DNA of 64,000 nucleotides from Actinomycetes bacterium. GTDB lineage: Bacteria > Actinomycetota > Actinomycetes > Streptosporangiales > Streptosporangiaceae. How positions within the stretch are numbered: the stretch's first letter is position 1; each line of letters starts with the position of its first letter. The stretch covers positions 1-64,000 of the forward strand of contig JAJYTD010000012.1 in assembly GCA_021793235.1 (NCBI GenBank), in the 5' to 3' direction. The notes under the pieces were generated by a model. The model had not been told where the DNA came from. It searched no databases and saw only the letters and a program-made list of their open reading frames with translations. Positions 50,309 to 59,396 of the stretch are shown piece by piece. A program made the position numbers and the translations under genes.

Positions 50309-52567
50309 ATGCGAAGTGGATCCATGGGATGGACAACGGCTCGCGAAGGACCCCCCGACGCCTCCGACACGCCCGAAACCCTGGTCGTGCTCGTCGGGAC
50401 CAGTCCTACTCCGGCGCTGCTGGCGGCGCTGACCTTCGCCCCCCGCCGACTCGTGCTCGTGCACAGCAGCGATACCGCTCGGCGGGCGGCGCGGATCGCC
50501 GACACCGCCCTCGCGCTGTGCCCCGCCATCGAGCACACCGGTCTGTTCGACCTCGGCCGTGATGTCTACGATTTCCACGCCGTGGCCGATCAGTTCGCGA
50601 AACTGGTGGCGGAGCTGCCCGGGGACTGGCGCCTGTGCTACACGGGCGGCACCAAGGTCATGAGCGTCCACGCCGTGCTGTGCCACGTCGGGCGCTTCCC
50701 CGACCGGGACCGCTGGCGCAGCTACCTCGACGCCACCTCCGAGACCCTGCGTTTCACCGACGGCTCCCGCCATCCCGGAGGTATCGACAGTTCCACGCTG
50801 ACCATCGACGCCCTGGCCGGGCTGCACGGAATCGAGTTGCGCCGCGGTGACCGGCTCCATGCCCAAGAGGCGTGGCTGCGCGGCCGCCCGGTCCCGCTGG
50901 GGCCGGGGGAGCAGGCCGAGGCCCGGGTCCTCGCCCTGTTCCGTCGGCGCCTCGCCGGCGTGCCCGGTGCCGAGGTCGCCGGCAATCGGGTGATGCCCGA
51001 CCCGCGCGCACCCCGGGGCGCCATGGGCGACTTCGACCTGATCGTGCGCTACCGGCACCGGGTGCTGTGCGTCGAGGTCAAGAAGGACCCCGGCCATATC
51101 CTGGACGCCGCCGGCTGGACACTGACCAAGGCGCAGCGCGCCTTCGGCGGAGCGGCCCGGGTCCTCTTCGTCCACGAGGGGGGAAGAGGCGACTGCTCGA
51201 TCGAGCAGCTCGCCGCCTACGATCCGGAGCTCAGCGGGGCGCCGCTACACGTCCGCAGCCGAACCGAACTGGAGCACGAGTTCGGTTCGGCCGACCACGT
51301 CATCAACGGGTTCTTCCCGGCGGCCGCTCCCGCCGGCAACAGCGGCGGCCGCGCCGGCCCCGCCCGCGCCCCGAGCGCGGAACGGCCGCACTCCCATCCT
51401 TCCCCCGCCACGGCGCCGCTGCTCCTTCTCGGCCTGGGCGGCAGCCGGCTCTCCGCGCTCGCCGCCACGCGCGCCTGCCTCCCCTCCCGCGCGGTGATGC
51501 TCTTCACCCGGCAGAGCGAGAAGGAGATCGGCGCTTTGGACCTCGCCGTCCGCCGTACGCTGTTCGCTGCGGAGGAGCCCGGCGCCTTCCGGGAGCTGAG
51601 TCGGCGGCGCCTGGCCTCCCGCCTGCGCCGCGGCGGGTACCCGGACCGGGTGAAGTTCGCGGACGCTGCGGTGGACGGAGCGGATGTGTCCGAGGTCGCG
51701 GGCCAAGCGCGCGCCAAGATCGAGCAGTACCGCTCCGGCAACACCCCGATCGTGGCCGACATCACCACCGGCACCAAAGCCATGAGCATCGGTCTGGCCC
51801 TGGCAGTCCACGAGCACGGCGGATGCGTTACCTACGTATCGCCCCTCACCCGGCGCGTGTCCTGCAGCGTTCACGGCCCGGTCGGCCGCCACGGCCCGGC
51901 CGCCGTCGAGTGGAAGATCGTGCTGCGCGGCTACCAGCCGCTGCCGACCTCGCTCAGCGAGGTGATCGCCCCCGACATCGCGGCCCGCCAGGTCGACACC
52001 GGCCTGATCGACGCGGCCGCAACGGTCGTTAGGGAACTGGCCGACGGCCATGAGACCACCGCGTGGGTGGACCGGACGGTCATCGACGGCGCCCCGAGAG
52101 CGCCGCAGTACTCCGCCCCCCAGCGCCCCACGGTCATCCTCACCGTCGCCGACCGTGCTCTCGCCCTCAGCGCGCCCCGCCGCCTGCGGCTGCGCCGGTT
52201 CACCGCGGACGGCGTCCACCGCGAGCAGGACATCGGTGCGGGCGGCTGGGCGCATGACGTGTTCGCCGCGGCGGCCCTGCTCAACGTGCGTTGCGGGGCC
52301 GCCGGGCTGACCCTTGCCCTGCACCGGCCCCGCGACGGCGATCCCGGGCGTGTGCTCGACCTCATCGACTGGTTCGCGTGGTGGCGGGGCGGGCCCGGGG
52401 GGTCCGGCGACGCGGCGGGCACGCCCACCGATGAGCTCACCGGCCACGAGGACAGGCGGCGTCCGAGAGTAGTAACAGCAGAACCAGAAACCCCGGAGTT
52501 CTGCCATGCGCTCTCCAGTCACCTGTCCGCACTCCGGATCTCACCCCCTGGGAGACTCGCCCCATGA
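50309..52567 (+). CDS. Two-CARF, PD-(D/E)xK ring-nuclease-type effector (Can1-like layout)
   Basis: 752 residues in four parts. CARF-1 (about 24-180): VVLVGTSPTPALLAAL opens the Rossmann fold and LCYTGGTKVMSVHAVL (TGGTK 112-116) is the ligand loop. Nuclease (about 195-300): E201/E204, GDFDLIV (Asp241 or Asp243) and VEVKK (Glu256, Lys258) form a complete PD-(D/E)xK site. CARF-2 (about 368-540): LLLLGLGGSRLSALAAT and DITTGTKAMSIGLALAV (TGTK 487-490). The last 200 residues look like a decayed nuclease-like domain. Card1/Can2 have one CARF plus one nuclease as dimers; two CARFs in one chain is the Can1 (TTHB155) plan. Likely a cyclic-oligoadenylate-switched nuclease. ATG 50324 is an alternative start. 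Its stop overlaps cas10 (ATGA). Confidence 0.85.
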   Translation: MRSGSMGWTTAREGPPDASDTPETLVVLVGTSPTPALLAALTFAPRRLVLVHSSDTARRAARIADTALALCPAIEHTGLFDLGRDVYDFHAVADQFAKLVAELPGDWRLCYTGGTKVMSVHAVLCHVGRFPDRDRWRSYLDATSETLRFTDGSRHPGGIDSSTLTIDALAGLHGIELRRGDRLHAQEAWLRGRPVPLGPGEQAEARVLALFRRRLAGVPGAEVAGNRVMPDPRAPRGAMGDFDLIVRYRHRVLCVEVKKDPGHILDAAGWTLTKAQRAFGGAARVLFVHEGGRGDCSIEQLAAYDPELSGAPLHVRSRTELEHEFGSADHVINGFFPAAAPAGNSGGRAGPARAPSAERPHSHPSPATAPLLLLGLGGSRLSALAATRACLPSRAVMLFTRQSEKEIGALDLAVRRTLFAAEEPGAFRELSRRRLASRLRRGGYPDRVKFADAAVDGADVSEVAGQARAKIEQYRSGNTPIVADITTGTKAMSIGLALAVHEHGGCVTYVSPLTRRVSCSVHGPVGRHGPAAVEWKIVLRGYQPLPTSLSEVIAPDIAARQVDTGLIDAAATVVRELADGHETTAWVDRTVIDGAPRAPQYSAPQRPTVILTVADRALALSAPRRLRLRRFTADGVHREQDIGAGGWAHDVFAAAALLNVRCGAAGLTLALHRPRDGDPGRVLDLIDWFAWWRGGPGGSGDAAGTPTDELTGHEDRRRPRVVTAEPETPEFCHALSSHLSALRISPPGRLAP

Positions 52568-54321
52568 CCGCCACCCCAGTCGTGCCTCGAACGGGTGCGC
52601 ACCGAGGTGTGCCATCCGCCGGGATGCTCGTCGGCGTGGACCTGGCCGGTATCCAACGGTTCGTTTTCGAGGGGCAGCGGCTGTTGGACGCGATCGGCCG
52701 AGCCACACTGGTCGCCGACCTGACCGATCCTGCTCGGCCGTATCTGCGCGACCTGCTCGCCTCGTTCGGCCCGAATGAGTGCGAGGTGCTGCGCGACGCG
52801 GGCGGTGCGCTCTATATCGCGTTCACCGCACCGGGGCGGGCGGCACAGGATGCGCGCGCGTTCACCGGTCGCTACACCCGGCGGCTCCGTGACCTCTCCG
52901 ACCGGCTCACACCGGTCGTCGCCCACATCGGCTACGGCGGTGAAGGGCAGCCGAAGACCCGCGCGGAGGCGCTGCGGCTGCTGCCGGTCGCGCTTCAGGG
53001 CGCCCGATCCCGACCGGCAGCCGCCCACCTGCCCGTACTGGGGTTGGGTGTGACGGCCCTCTGCGAGGTCACCGGACGCCCCGCCGAGCTGCTCGACCAT
53101 ACCCGCGGCCGGGGGACGGCCCCCGAGCGTGTGGCCCGCGACATCGTGGCCGCACGCGACCGGGCCCGTGAGTGGCACCGTGCCAACAGCACGGCCTGGT
53201 TGCGCGGCATCGAGGCGCCGGACGGATTCGACCGCCTGGAACTGCCCACCGATGTCGACCACCTCGGACGGGAAATCGGCGACATCAGCCGGCTCGCCGT
53301 CATCCACGTGGACTTCAACGGGCTGGGCGGCCTGCTCACGCGGTACCACAGCGCGCTTACCGAGGCGGGGGCAGACGTCGTGGCCGGCATGCGCCGGGTC
53401 TCCGAGGACATCGCCCGGCTCACGGAAGGGCTGGCACGGGCCGTTATCCGCTCGGTCGCCTCTGCCATCACCATCAGGGCCGGCGACCCCGTCATCGAGG
53501 GGTGCGGAGCGGGCGGCCGACTGCGGCCCCGGACCGAACGGCGGACGGTGTACGTACCGGTTCGCCCGGTCGTCGTCGCCGGTGACGACCTCACCATCAT
53601 CTGCGATGCCCGCCTGGCATGGAGCGTCACCCGCTTCGCGCTGCACTGGCTCGACGCCGATCCGGCCGAACTCGACCGCGCCGACCCCCGGACGGCCATG
53701 GCCGTCCGCGCGGGGGAGGAGCCCTGGGGGCGCCGCATCGGCGATACGGGAATCACCACCGGCGTGCCTTCCGCCGGTGTCGGTATCGCCGTGCAGCCGG
53801 TGGGCGCTCCTCTGGCGGTCGGCTATGACATCTGCGCCGCGTTGTGCGAACGCGCGAAAGAGCACCGGAAAGCGGCCGAGGAGAGGCTCGACGACCATGT
53901 CGTCGCCTGGTCGCACCTTTTCGACGACCCCGCGCGCGTGGTCGCGCGGCTGGCCGAGGCACACGGCCCGATCGGCGCAGACCGTAAAAACGCGCGCACC
54001 ACACTGCCGATGACAGGGAGTGAATTGCACGCCTTCCTGCGTGACTATCTCGGCGCGGACACCCCGGGAAGCCTGCGTGCCCCGGCCATGGCCGGACAGC
54101 GCTCCTGGCTGCTGTCGCGCCTGAGCCCCGTGCTGCAGGACGGCCGCGACCCGACCGCCGAACTTCGCCGCCGCCGCGATATCGGGCTGCCCGCGCGGCT
54201 GCCCGAGCCGTTCTCCCGCGGTCGCCTGCTCGACGCCCTCGCCCTCATCGACATCCACCTCGACATCGCCTTGGCCGACAGATCCGCCCCCGCCCCGCAC
54301 CCGACGGGAGACCCGGTATGA
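52564..54321 (+). CDS. cas10: Cas10-like large subunit, HD-less, AGDD palm
   Basis: 585 residues. The first Palm opens at residue 21 with GVDLAGIQRFVF. The second Palm holds VIHVDFNGLGG (Asp250) and VVVAGDDLTII with A339-G340-D341-D342 in place of GGDD; both metal Asp residues remain, so cyclic-oligoadenylate synthesis is plausible. No HD domain precedes the first Palm and the CxxC zinc finger is not seen, which explains the short length against about 750-900 in many Cas10. The C-terminal 100 residues are helical like the D4 domain. It overlaps the CARF gene and the next RAMP gene by ATGA. Confidence 0.87.
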   Translation: MTATPVVPRTGAHRGVPSAGMLVGVDLAGIQRFVFEGQRLLDAIGRATLVADLTDPARPYLRDLLASFGPNECEVLRDAGGALYIAFTAPGRAAQDARAFTGRYTRRLRDLSDRLTPVVAHIGYGGEGQPKTRAEALRLLPVALQGARSRPAAAHLPVLGLGVTALCEVTGRPAELLDHTRGRGTAPERVARDIVAARDRAREWHRANSTAWLRGIEAPDGFDRLELPTDVDHLGREIGDISRLAVIHVDFNGLGGLLTRYHSALTEAGADVVAGMRRVSEDIARLTEGLARAVIRSVASAITIRAGDPVIEGCGAGGRLRPRTERRTVYVPVRPVVVAGDDLTIICDARLAWSVTRFALHWLDADPAELDRADPRTAMAVRAGEEPWGRRIGDTGITTGVPSAGVGIAVQPVGAPLAVGYDICAALCERAKEHRKAAEERLDDHVVAWSHLFDDPARVVARLAEAHGPIGADRKNARTTLPMTGSELHAFLRDYLGADTPGSLRAPAMAGQRSWLLSRLSPVLQDGRDPTAELRRRRDIGLPARLPEPFSRGRLLDALALIDIHLDIALADRSAPAPHPTGDPV

Positions 54322-55022
54322 CGGCCGTTCCCGCCTTCCTCATGGTCGAACTGGCCGCGCCTGCGGTGTTCTCCGGTGCCAGCGCCGCCGGCACCGCCGC
54401 TGATGCTGATGTCGTCACCGACGCCCACGGTCTGCCCTACCTGCCGCGGCACCGCATCGCCGCCCGGCTGCGCGACGCCGCCGCCGGCGCCGCGCGCGCC
54501 GACCCCGCGCTGCTGCCGTCCGCGCACGCCTTGTTCGGGGCTTCTCGCGGGCACGGGCCCGACCGCATCCTGCGCATCGGCCACGCGCTGCCGCCCGAAC
54601 CCGTGCGTGCGGCCATCGCCTGGGCACTGGAGCAGCGCGCCGCCGATAACTCCGCCGAACACGGCCCCGCCTTGCTGCGCGCGGTCACCGACGCCTTCAC
54701 CTCCCTGGAGAGCAGCGTCGAAATGGACACAGGCGGCGCCCCTGTCGAGGGGCGGCTGCGCACCGTCCGCGTCCTTGATCCCGGGTTGCGGCTCACTGCG
54801 GCGCTGCGCTGGACCCGCACCCCCGGGCGCACGGAGGTGCGCTGCCTGGCCCGCGCCGCCCTCGCTTTCACCCAGGCGGGCCTGAAAACGAGCCGAGGGC
54901 GCGGCCGGGTCGACGTGCGCCTGGCCGCCGAGCCCGGACAGGACCGGCACGGCGCGCACGCCGCCACCCTCACCTGGGCCGGGTTCGGCTCCGATGGCGC
55001 TGTCCGAGAAGAGGAGATGTGA
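54318..55022 (+). CDS. Small RAMP protein (Cas7/Cas5-type)
   Basis: 234 residues. GLPYLPRHRIAARLRDAA (38-55) matches the RAMP pattern GxPyIPGSSLkGxLR; ALFG (71-74) is the LFG motif; AGLKTSRGRGRVDVRL (187-202) is the Gly-rich RNA-contact loop. This suits a Cas7-like (Csm3) backbone or capping subunit. No catalytic Asp could be assigned. The ATG is inside the cas10 stop (ATGA) and the stop overlaps the next GTG. Confidence 0.7.
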   Translation: MTAVPAFLMVELAAPAVFSGASAAGTAADADVVTDAHGLPYLPRHRIAARLRDAAAGAARADPALLPSAHALFGASRGHGPDRILRIGHALPPEPVRAAIAWALEQRAADNSAEHGPALLRAVTDAFTSLESSVEMDTGGAPVEGRLRTVRVLDPGLRLTAALRWTRTPGRTEVRCLARAALAFTQAGLKTSRGRGRVDVRLAAEPGQDRHGAHAATLTWAGFGSDGAVREEEM

Positions 55023-56896
55023 GGACCACGGCTTCCCCGCCTGACAGCAGGACCGGCGGCACCGGTGGCGCCGAGTCCGCCTACCTGTCACTACGTTTCG
55101 TGCTGACAGATTCGCTCATCGTGCGTTCGGGATACGATCCGCTGCGCATCACCACCGATCCGGTGATCAATGGCCGAGCCCAACGGGGAATGCTCGCCGC
55201 CGCACTGCGCCACGCCGGGCGCAGCGACCTCATCGAGGAGTGGATCGCCCGTGGCGAGACGGTCCGATTCGCTCCCGCATTCCCGCGTCTGGAGGACGGC
55301 ACCCGCGCGATGATGACGGTGCCGACCCCGCGCGCCTGGCACATCGCCACCACGGACGGAGTCCCCGGCGGTCTGGTCGACCTGGTCGCCGAGGCCGGTG
55401 CGCCGGGAGCCACCTACCGCTCACTCGGCGGCCTGGTCACTCCCGACCTCACCGAGCGCGCCATGCCGGTGACCCGCACCGAGCAGTACCTGGGCACCGC
55501 CCGCACCGGCAACGGAAGCACCGGAGTGCCGTTCTTCACCACGAGCCTCGATCCCGGACAGGTCTTCGAGGCCCGTTGGCAGTTGCGCGCCGCCACCAGA
55601 ACAGAACTGCGCTCGCTCGCAGCGCGCATCCTCGACGTGCTCACCGCCGCCGACGGACTGCTGTCCCTGGGCTCGGGGAGCGGGCGCGCACACGGGGGCG
55701 GAATCCGCATCACGCCCGCGCACAGCAGAACCGATCTGCTCACCGCGGACCGCGTCGATGCCGGGCGCTGCGCATGGGAGCGCGGCCACGAGCGCGACCT
55801 ACTGCTCCTGGCGCCGGCGCTGATCGACGACGACCAGGGCCGCCCGTGCCCCGCCGCGCTCCCGGACACCGCCGCCCGCGTGCTCGCCGACCTGCTCGGT
55901 CCCGACGCCGCCGAGGTCACCGGTGCACACGTCGGACAGCAGCCGGTCGGCGCCTACCACCGCATGTACCAAGGCCCCATGGCCGAGCGCTGGACGGCCG
56001 CCCCCGGGTCAGTGGTGCGGCTGCGCGCGCGGCGCGACATCACCCTCCACGAAATCCGTGCCGTGGAGGCCCGCGCCCTGGGGCGGCGCGCGGCCGACGG
56101 ATACGGAGCCGCCGCGCTCCTCCCGATTCCCGTACCAGTCGGCGCCCCCATTGATCGGCCCCCGCTCGCCTCCTCCAGTGGTGCACCTCCCGAACCCGGA
56201 CGCCGCTTCGCGGCTCCCGCCGGGCGGCCGGGTCCGGAGAGGACGGAACTCCGGACCCGGCCGGTCCCCCTGGCCGATGGGTCACCTGCCTGGGTCGATC
56301 CCACCTGGGTCGCAGCCCAGGCAGGCGCCGATCCCTCGACGTCCCCCGTCGCCCGGCTCCAGGACGCCCTGCTGGGCAGAGCCGCAGCCGAACCCGTCCG
56401 GGCCCGTGCGCGGGACTTGGCCCACAGATCCGCCCGGCTGCCGCCGCTGAGCCTGCTCGCCCGGCTCCGTGAAGTCGCGGCGGCTCCGGCCTCCGGCCCG
56501 GCTGCGGTACTCGCCCGGATCGCGGGAGTGGCCGCTGGGGACCCGGACCGCTCGGCACCGCACACTCCCTTCACCGAGGCCGCACGACAGGCCGCGGCAG
56601 AGACCTCCATACCGCACGGATCCGGCGAGAGCACGCTGATCCAATGGCTGGAGGAGTCCGCGCGGACACCGGCCGCCTGGTGGGAGCAGGCCGGCCCGGA
56701 CACAGCCGTCCTCGAGGCCGCACTCCTCCCGGTGGACCTGGCCTGGGAACGCGGCGGCGGACTCTCCGATGCCGCGCGCGCCTGGCAGGCCCGGCCTGAT
56801 GTCGTCGCCCGGTTCGTGCTGCTGCTGATCGGCACCTGGTTCTCTACGGCGGCCTGGATCGGCCGGGACGCCGGTAGGCGCGAGGAGGTCCGATGA
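55019..56896 (+). CDS. csx10: Csx10-like RAMP with C-terminal helical extension
   Basis: 625 residues. The order YLSLRFVLTDSLIVRSGYDP, INGRAQRGMLAAALRHAGRSD, VRFAPAFPRLEDGTRAM and VPTPRAWHI fits Csx10, whose hallmark is a long RAMP with FxNAxP...PxP. Two Gly-rich loops are seen: LSLGSGSGRAHGGGIRI (215-231) and ALGRRAADGYGAAAL (353-367). Residues 440-620, after a Pro-rich linker, are all helical and have no clear Csx10 counterpart. GTG start inside the previous stop. Confidence 0.72.
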   Translation: MRTTASPPDSRTGGTGGAESAYLSLRFVLTDSLIVRSGYDPLRITTDPVINGRAQRGMLAAALRHAGRSDLIEEWIARGETVRFAPAFPRLEDGTRAMMTVPTPRAWHIATTDGVPGGLVDLVAEAGAPGATYRSLGGLVTPDLTERAMPVTRTEQYLGTARTGNGSTGVPFFTTSLDPGQVFEARWQLRAATRTELRSLAARILDVLTAADGLLSLGSGSGRAHGGGIRITPAHSRTDLLTADRVDAGRCAWERGHERDLLLLAPALIDDDQGRPCPAALPDTAARVLADLLGPDAAEVTGAHVGQQPVGAYHRMYQGPMAERWTAAPGSVVRLRARRDITLHEIRAVEARALGRRAADGYGAAALLPIPVPVGAPIDRPPLASSSGAPPEPGRRFAAPAGRPGPERTELRTRPVPLADGSPAWVDPTWVAAQAGADPSTSPVARLQDALLGRAAAEPVRARARDLAHRSARLPPLSLLARLREVAAAPASGPAAVLARIAGVAAGDPDRSAPHTPFTEAARQAAAETSIPHGSGESTLIQWLEESARTPAAWWEQAGPDTAVLEAALLPVDLAWERGGGLSDAARAWQARPDVVARFVLLLIGTWFSTAAWIGRDAGRREEVR

Positions 56897-58629
56897 CCGC
56901 TCCCGGCCCGCGTCCCGCGGACGCCGGCTCCGTGGGCGCACGGCTTTCCGACTTCGCCGCCGGGCCCGTGTCCGGGCCGGCGGTTCTGTGGGAGTTCGGC
57001 GCGCGCCTGTGCCTGCTCGGCGACACCCATATCGGAGCGGCCCACGACACCCCCCGCGGCGACGTGGACCGGCTCATCGATCGCGACCCCGCCGACGGGC
57101 GCCCCCGTTTACGCGCCACCACCCAGGCCGGACTGCTGCGGCACCACCTCGCCGCCCGGCTCGGGGCCGCCGGAGCCGCGGCCTGCGCAGACCTGTTCGG
57201 GGAGGCGGCCCTCCCCCGAGGAGAGGAAACCGATCCCGCCGCATCCACCCGCAGTGCCATCGACATCGACGACGCGTTCGCCGACCTTCCCGATGAGGCC
57301 GGCGTGGCGGTACGGGCCGGCAACCGCGTGGACCCCGCCAGTGGCGCGGCGGTTCCGGGCGCCCTGTGGCACATGGAGATCCTCCCGGCCGGCACCCGCT
57401 TCACCCTCACCTTCCGGTTGTGCGTCGCCGATCCCGATGCCGAAGGACGGCTTCTCGCGCTGACCGCGCTGGCGGCCGAGGGCATGGCCGGGCACGGGCC
57501 CGGCCCGGGAATCTCCATCGGTGCACGCACCGCTCGCGGATACGGCGCGGTGCGCACCGACGCCTGGTATGCGCGCCGCCATGACCTGCGCACACCCGAA
57601 GGGTGGGCGTCCTGGTATGCCCCCACCTGGAAGCACCGCTGGCAGCGCGCACATCAGGCCGTGGCCGGCTCCGCAGCGGAAACGTCGGCGAAAAGCCTGC
57701 GGCACCTGCTCGGCGAACGCCTGGAAACCGATGCCGCCCTGGCCGCCGCGGTCAAAAGCCGATATTCCGACACGGTCGCCGCCTACGGTACGGATCAGCG
57801 CCACCGCGACGAACTCACCATGACCCTGCGGCTCGCAGAGCGCCCGACCGAGGCGTTCCTCCCTGCCGCAAGGCCCGACACCGTCCCGCGTCCGGGGCTG
57901 CTCATGGTCGGTGGCGTGCCCGGGCCCGAGTCCCTCGGCGAGGTCGACCGCACCCACCTGCGGCGCCCTCGCCTTACCCGTAGCGGCGCCGTGGAATGGC
58001 GGCCCGCCCTGGGCGACACCGCACTCTTCGCGCTGCTCAAGCGGCTGAGCCGGCGACTGATCCGCGATATCTCCGGCGAGGCGGCGCTGGCCCTGCGGGA
58101 CTGGCCCGAACAGAGCCCCGGTCGACGGCTGCACGTCCACTGGTGGGGTGGCGAAAACAAGCCCGGCGCAGCACCCGCGTCGTCGCGCATCCGGTTGCGT
58201 GAGACCGCCGAACTCATCGGCGGGACCACCCAGCGCACCGTTCGCGTGACCATCGACGCACTGTTCGGTGACGCGGTGGATACCCGGTTCTTCTCCGACG
58301 ACGTGCACGCCGGCGGCCAGGCCCGCGTCACCCTCGACATCCACCGGCCGGACAATGCCGTACGCGGCCTGCTCGCGCTCATCGTCCGCGAACTGCACAC
58401 CGTGCCGCTCGACGCCATCGGCGGCGGATCCGGTATCGGCAACGGCAGGCTCGCCCTCACCGAAGCGGTCCTGACCCGGTACGCGCCCGAAGCCGCGCCC
58501 GCCCCCGTGGACCTCGTCGCCGCCATCGATGACGCCCACGGGCCCGAGCGCGCCGTGGTCGCCCCGTGGCTCCAGGCACTGCGCGCCGCGGTGGCTCCGC
58601 GGCGGCGTGTCGGGGAGGCGATCCCTTGA
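56893..58629 (+). CDS. Double Cas7 (Csm3-like) backbone fusion
   Basis: 578 residues containing two Cas7 RAMP modules. Module 1: ARLCLLGDTHIGAAHDTPRG (Asp52 candidate for target cleavage), LRHHLAARLG, CADLFGEA, SAIDIDDAF, GNRVDPASGAAVPGALWHME, then loop GISIGARTARGYGAV (206-220). Module 2 lacks the first part or is diverged, but SSRIRLRETAELIGGTTQR, VTIDALFGDAVDTRFFSDD and IGGGSGIGNGRLAL (509-522) are clear. Natural Cas7 fusions are seen in III-D2 and III-E effectors. Overlaps both neighbours. Confidence 0.75.
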   Translation: MTAPGPRPADAGSVGARLSDFAAGPVSGPAVLWEFGARLCLLGDTHIGAAHDTPRGDVDRLIDRDPADGRPRLRATTQAGLLRHHLAARLGAAGAAACADLFGEAALPRGEETDPAASTRSAIDIDDAFADLPDEAGVAVRAGNRVDPASGAAVPGALWHMEILPAGTRFTLTFRLCVADPDAEGRLLALTALAAEGMAGHGPGPGISIGARTARGYGAVRTDAWYARRHDLRTPEGWASWYAPTWKHRWQRAHQAVAGSAAETSAKSLRHLLGERLETDAALAAAVKSRYSDTVAAYGTDQRHRDELTMTLRLAERPTEAFLPAARPDTVPRPGLLMVGGVPGPESLGEVDRTHLRRPRLTRSGAVEWRPALGDTALFALLKRLSRRLIRDISGEAALALRDWPEQSPGRRLHVHWWGGENKPGAAPASSRIRLRETAELIGGTTQRTVRVTIDALFGDAVDTRFFSDDVHAGGQARVTLDIHRPDNAVRGLLALIVRELHTVPLDAIGGGSGIGNGRLALTEAVLTRYAPEAAPAPVDLVAAIDDAHGPERAVVAPWLQALRAAVAPRRRVGEAIP

Positions 58630-59384
58630 CCAGGCTGCTCGGTGCGGCCGAGACCGCACTGCCCGCACCGCTGGGCGTCATGACCGAATCGCTGGGCCGC
58701 GGCGCCGTCGCGGAAATCACCGCCGACCTGTTCGGCCGGGGCCGCCGCTGCGCCGTCCTGGACGAGTACGCCCCCGGTGAGCCGCAGTGGCTGCTCGCCG
58801 AACTCGGCGACGGCCGGATCACCGGCGGCTGCCCGGCGGCGAAGTGGCGGCTGTCAAGCTGCGACCCTGTGATGCGTCGGCTCTCCGCCCCGCCTCTGGC
58901 AGCCGACGGCACCGACCTCTGGCGCCTCCTGGACGCCACGCTGTTCTCCCCGTCGGCGCAGATCCACATCACCGAGGCCGGCGAAGCCGCCTGGCTCAGC
59001 CGTGACAGCGGCGACTCCCACACCCTGCCCGACTGGCTGCGCCCGCGCGACCGCTCATTCCTGCTGACCGGATGGCTCAGTGAGGCAGGTTACAGCCGCA
59101 CTCTCGACGGGGCCGCCCCGTTCAGCATCGGCCGCGAACTCTCCGGAACCACCGCCTGCCACCCGGTGGCCTGGCAGGACTTCGACGTACCGCCGGATCC
59201 GGCAGCGGACAGAACAGAGCAGGAGCGCTCCCGCGGGGCAGGAAGCTGGATCCGTGTCCGAGAGTACTGGGCAGAGGATCCCTTCACCGGGGCGGCCGGG
59301 GTGGCCTTCCACCGCCTGACCGGCTACCACGCGGGGTCGAAGCCGACCGCGCCCATCGGTCTGGACGGTCCCGACGACAGGTAG
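58626..59384 (+). CDS. Csx19-like CRISPR-associated protein
   Basis: 252 residues starting at a TTG overlapping the previous stop. A central WLLAELGDGRITGGCPAAKW and later REYWAED..HRLTGYH resemble the small beta-rich protein family of III-D loci (Csx19; I recall the TIGR03984 label, not checked). There is no nuclease motif. The position between the Cas7 fusion and the last RAMP matches that family. Otherwise it would be an unknown cas-operon protein. Confidence 0.5.
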   Translation: MTRLLGAAETALPAPLGVMTESLGRGAVAEITADLFGRGRRCAVLDEYAPGEPQWLLAELGDGRITGGCPAAKWRLSSCDPVMRRLSAPPLAADGTDLWRLLDATLFSPSAQIHITEAGEAAWLSRDSGDSHTLPDWLRPRDRSFLLTGWLSEAGYSRTLDGAAPFSIGRELSGTTACHPVAWQDFDVPPDPAADRTEQERSRGAGSWIRVREYWAEDPFTGAAGVAFHRLTGYHAGSKPTAPIGLDGPDDR

Positions 59385-59396
59385 AAGGAGGGTCGC

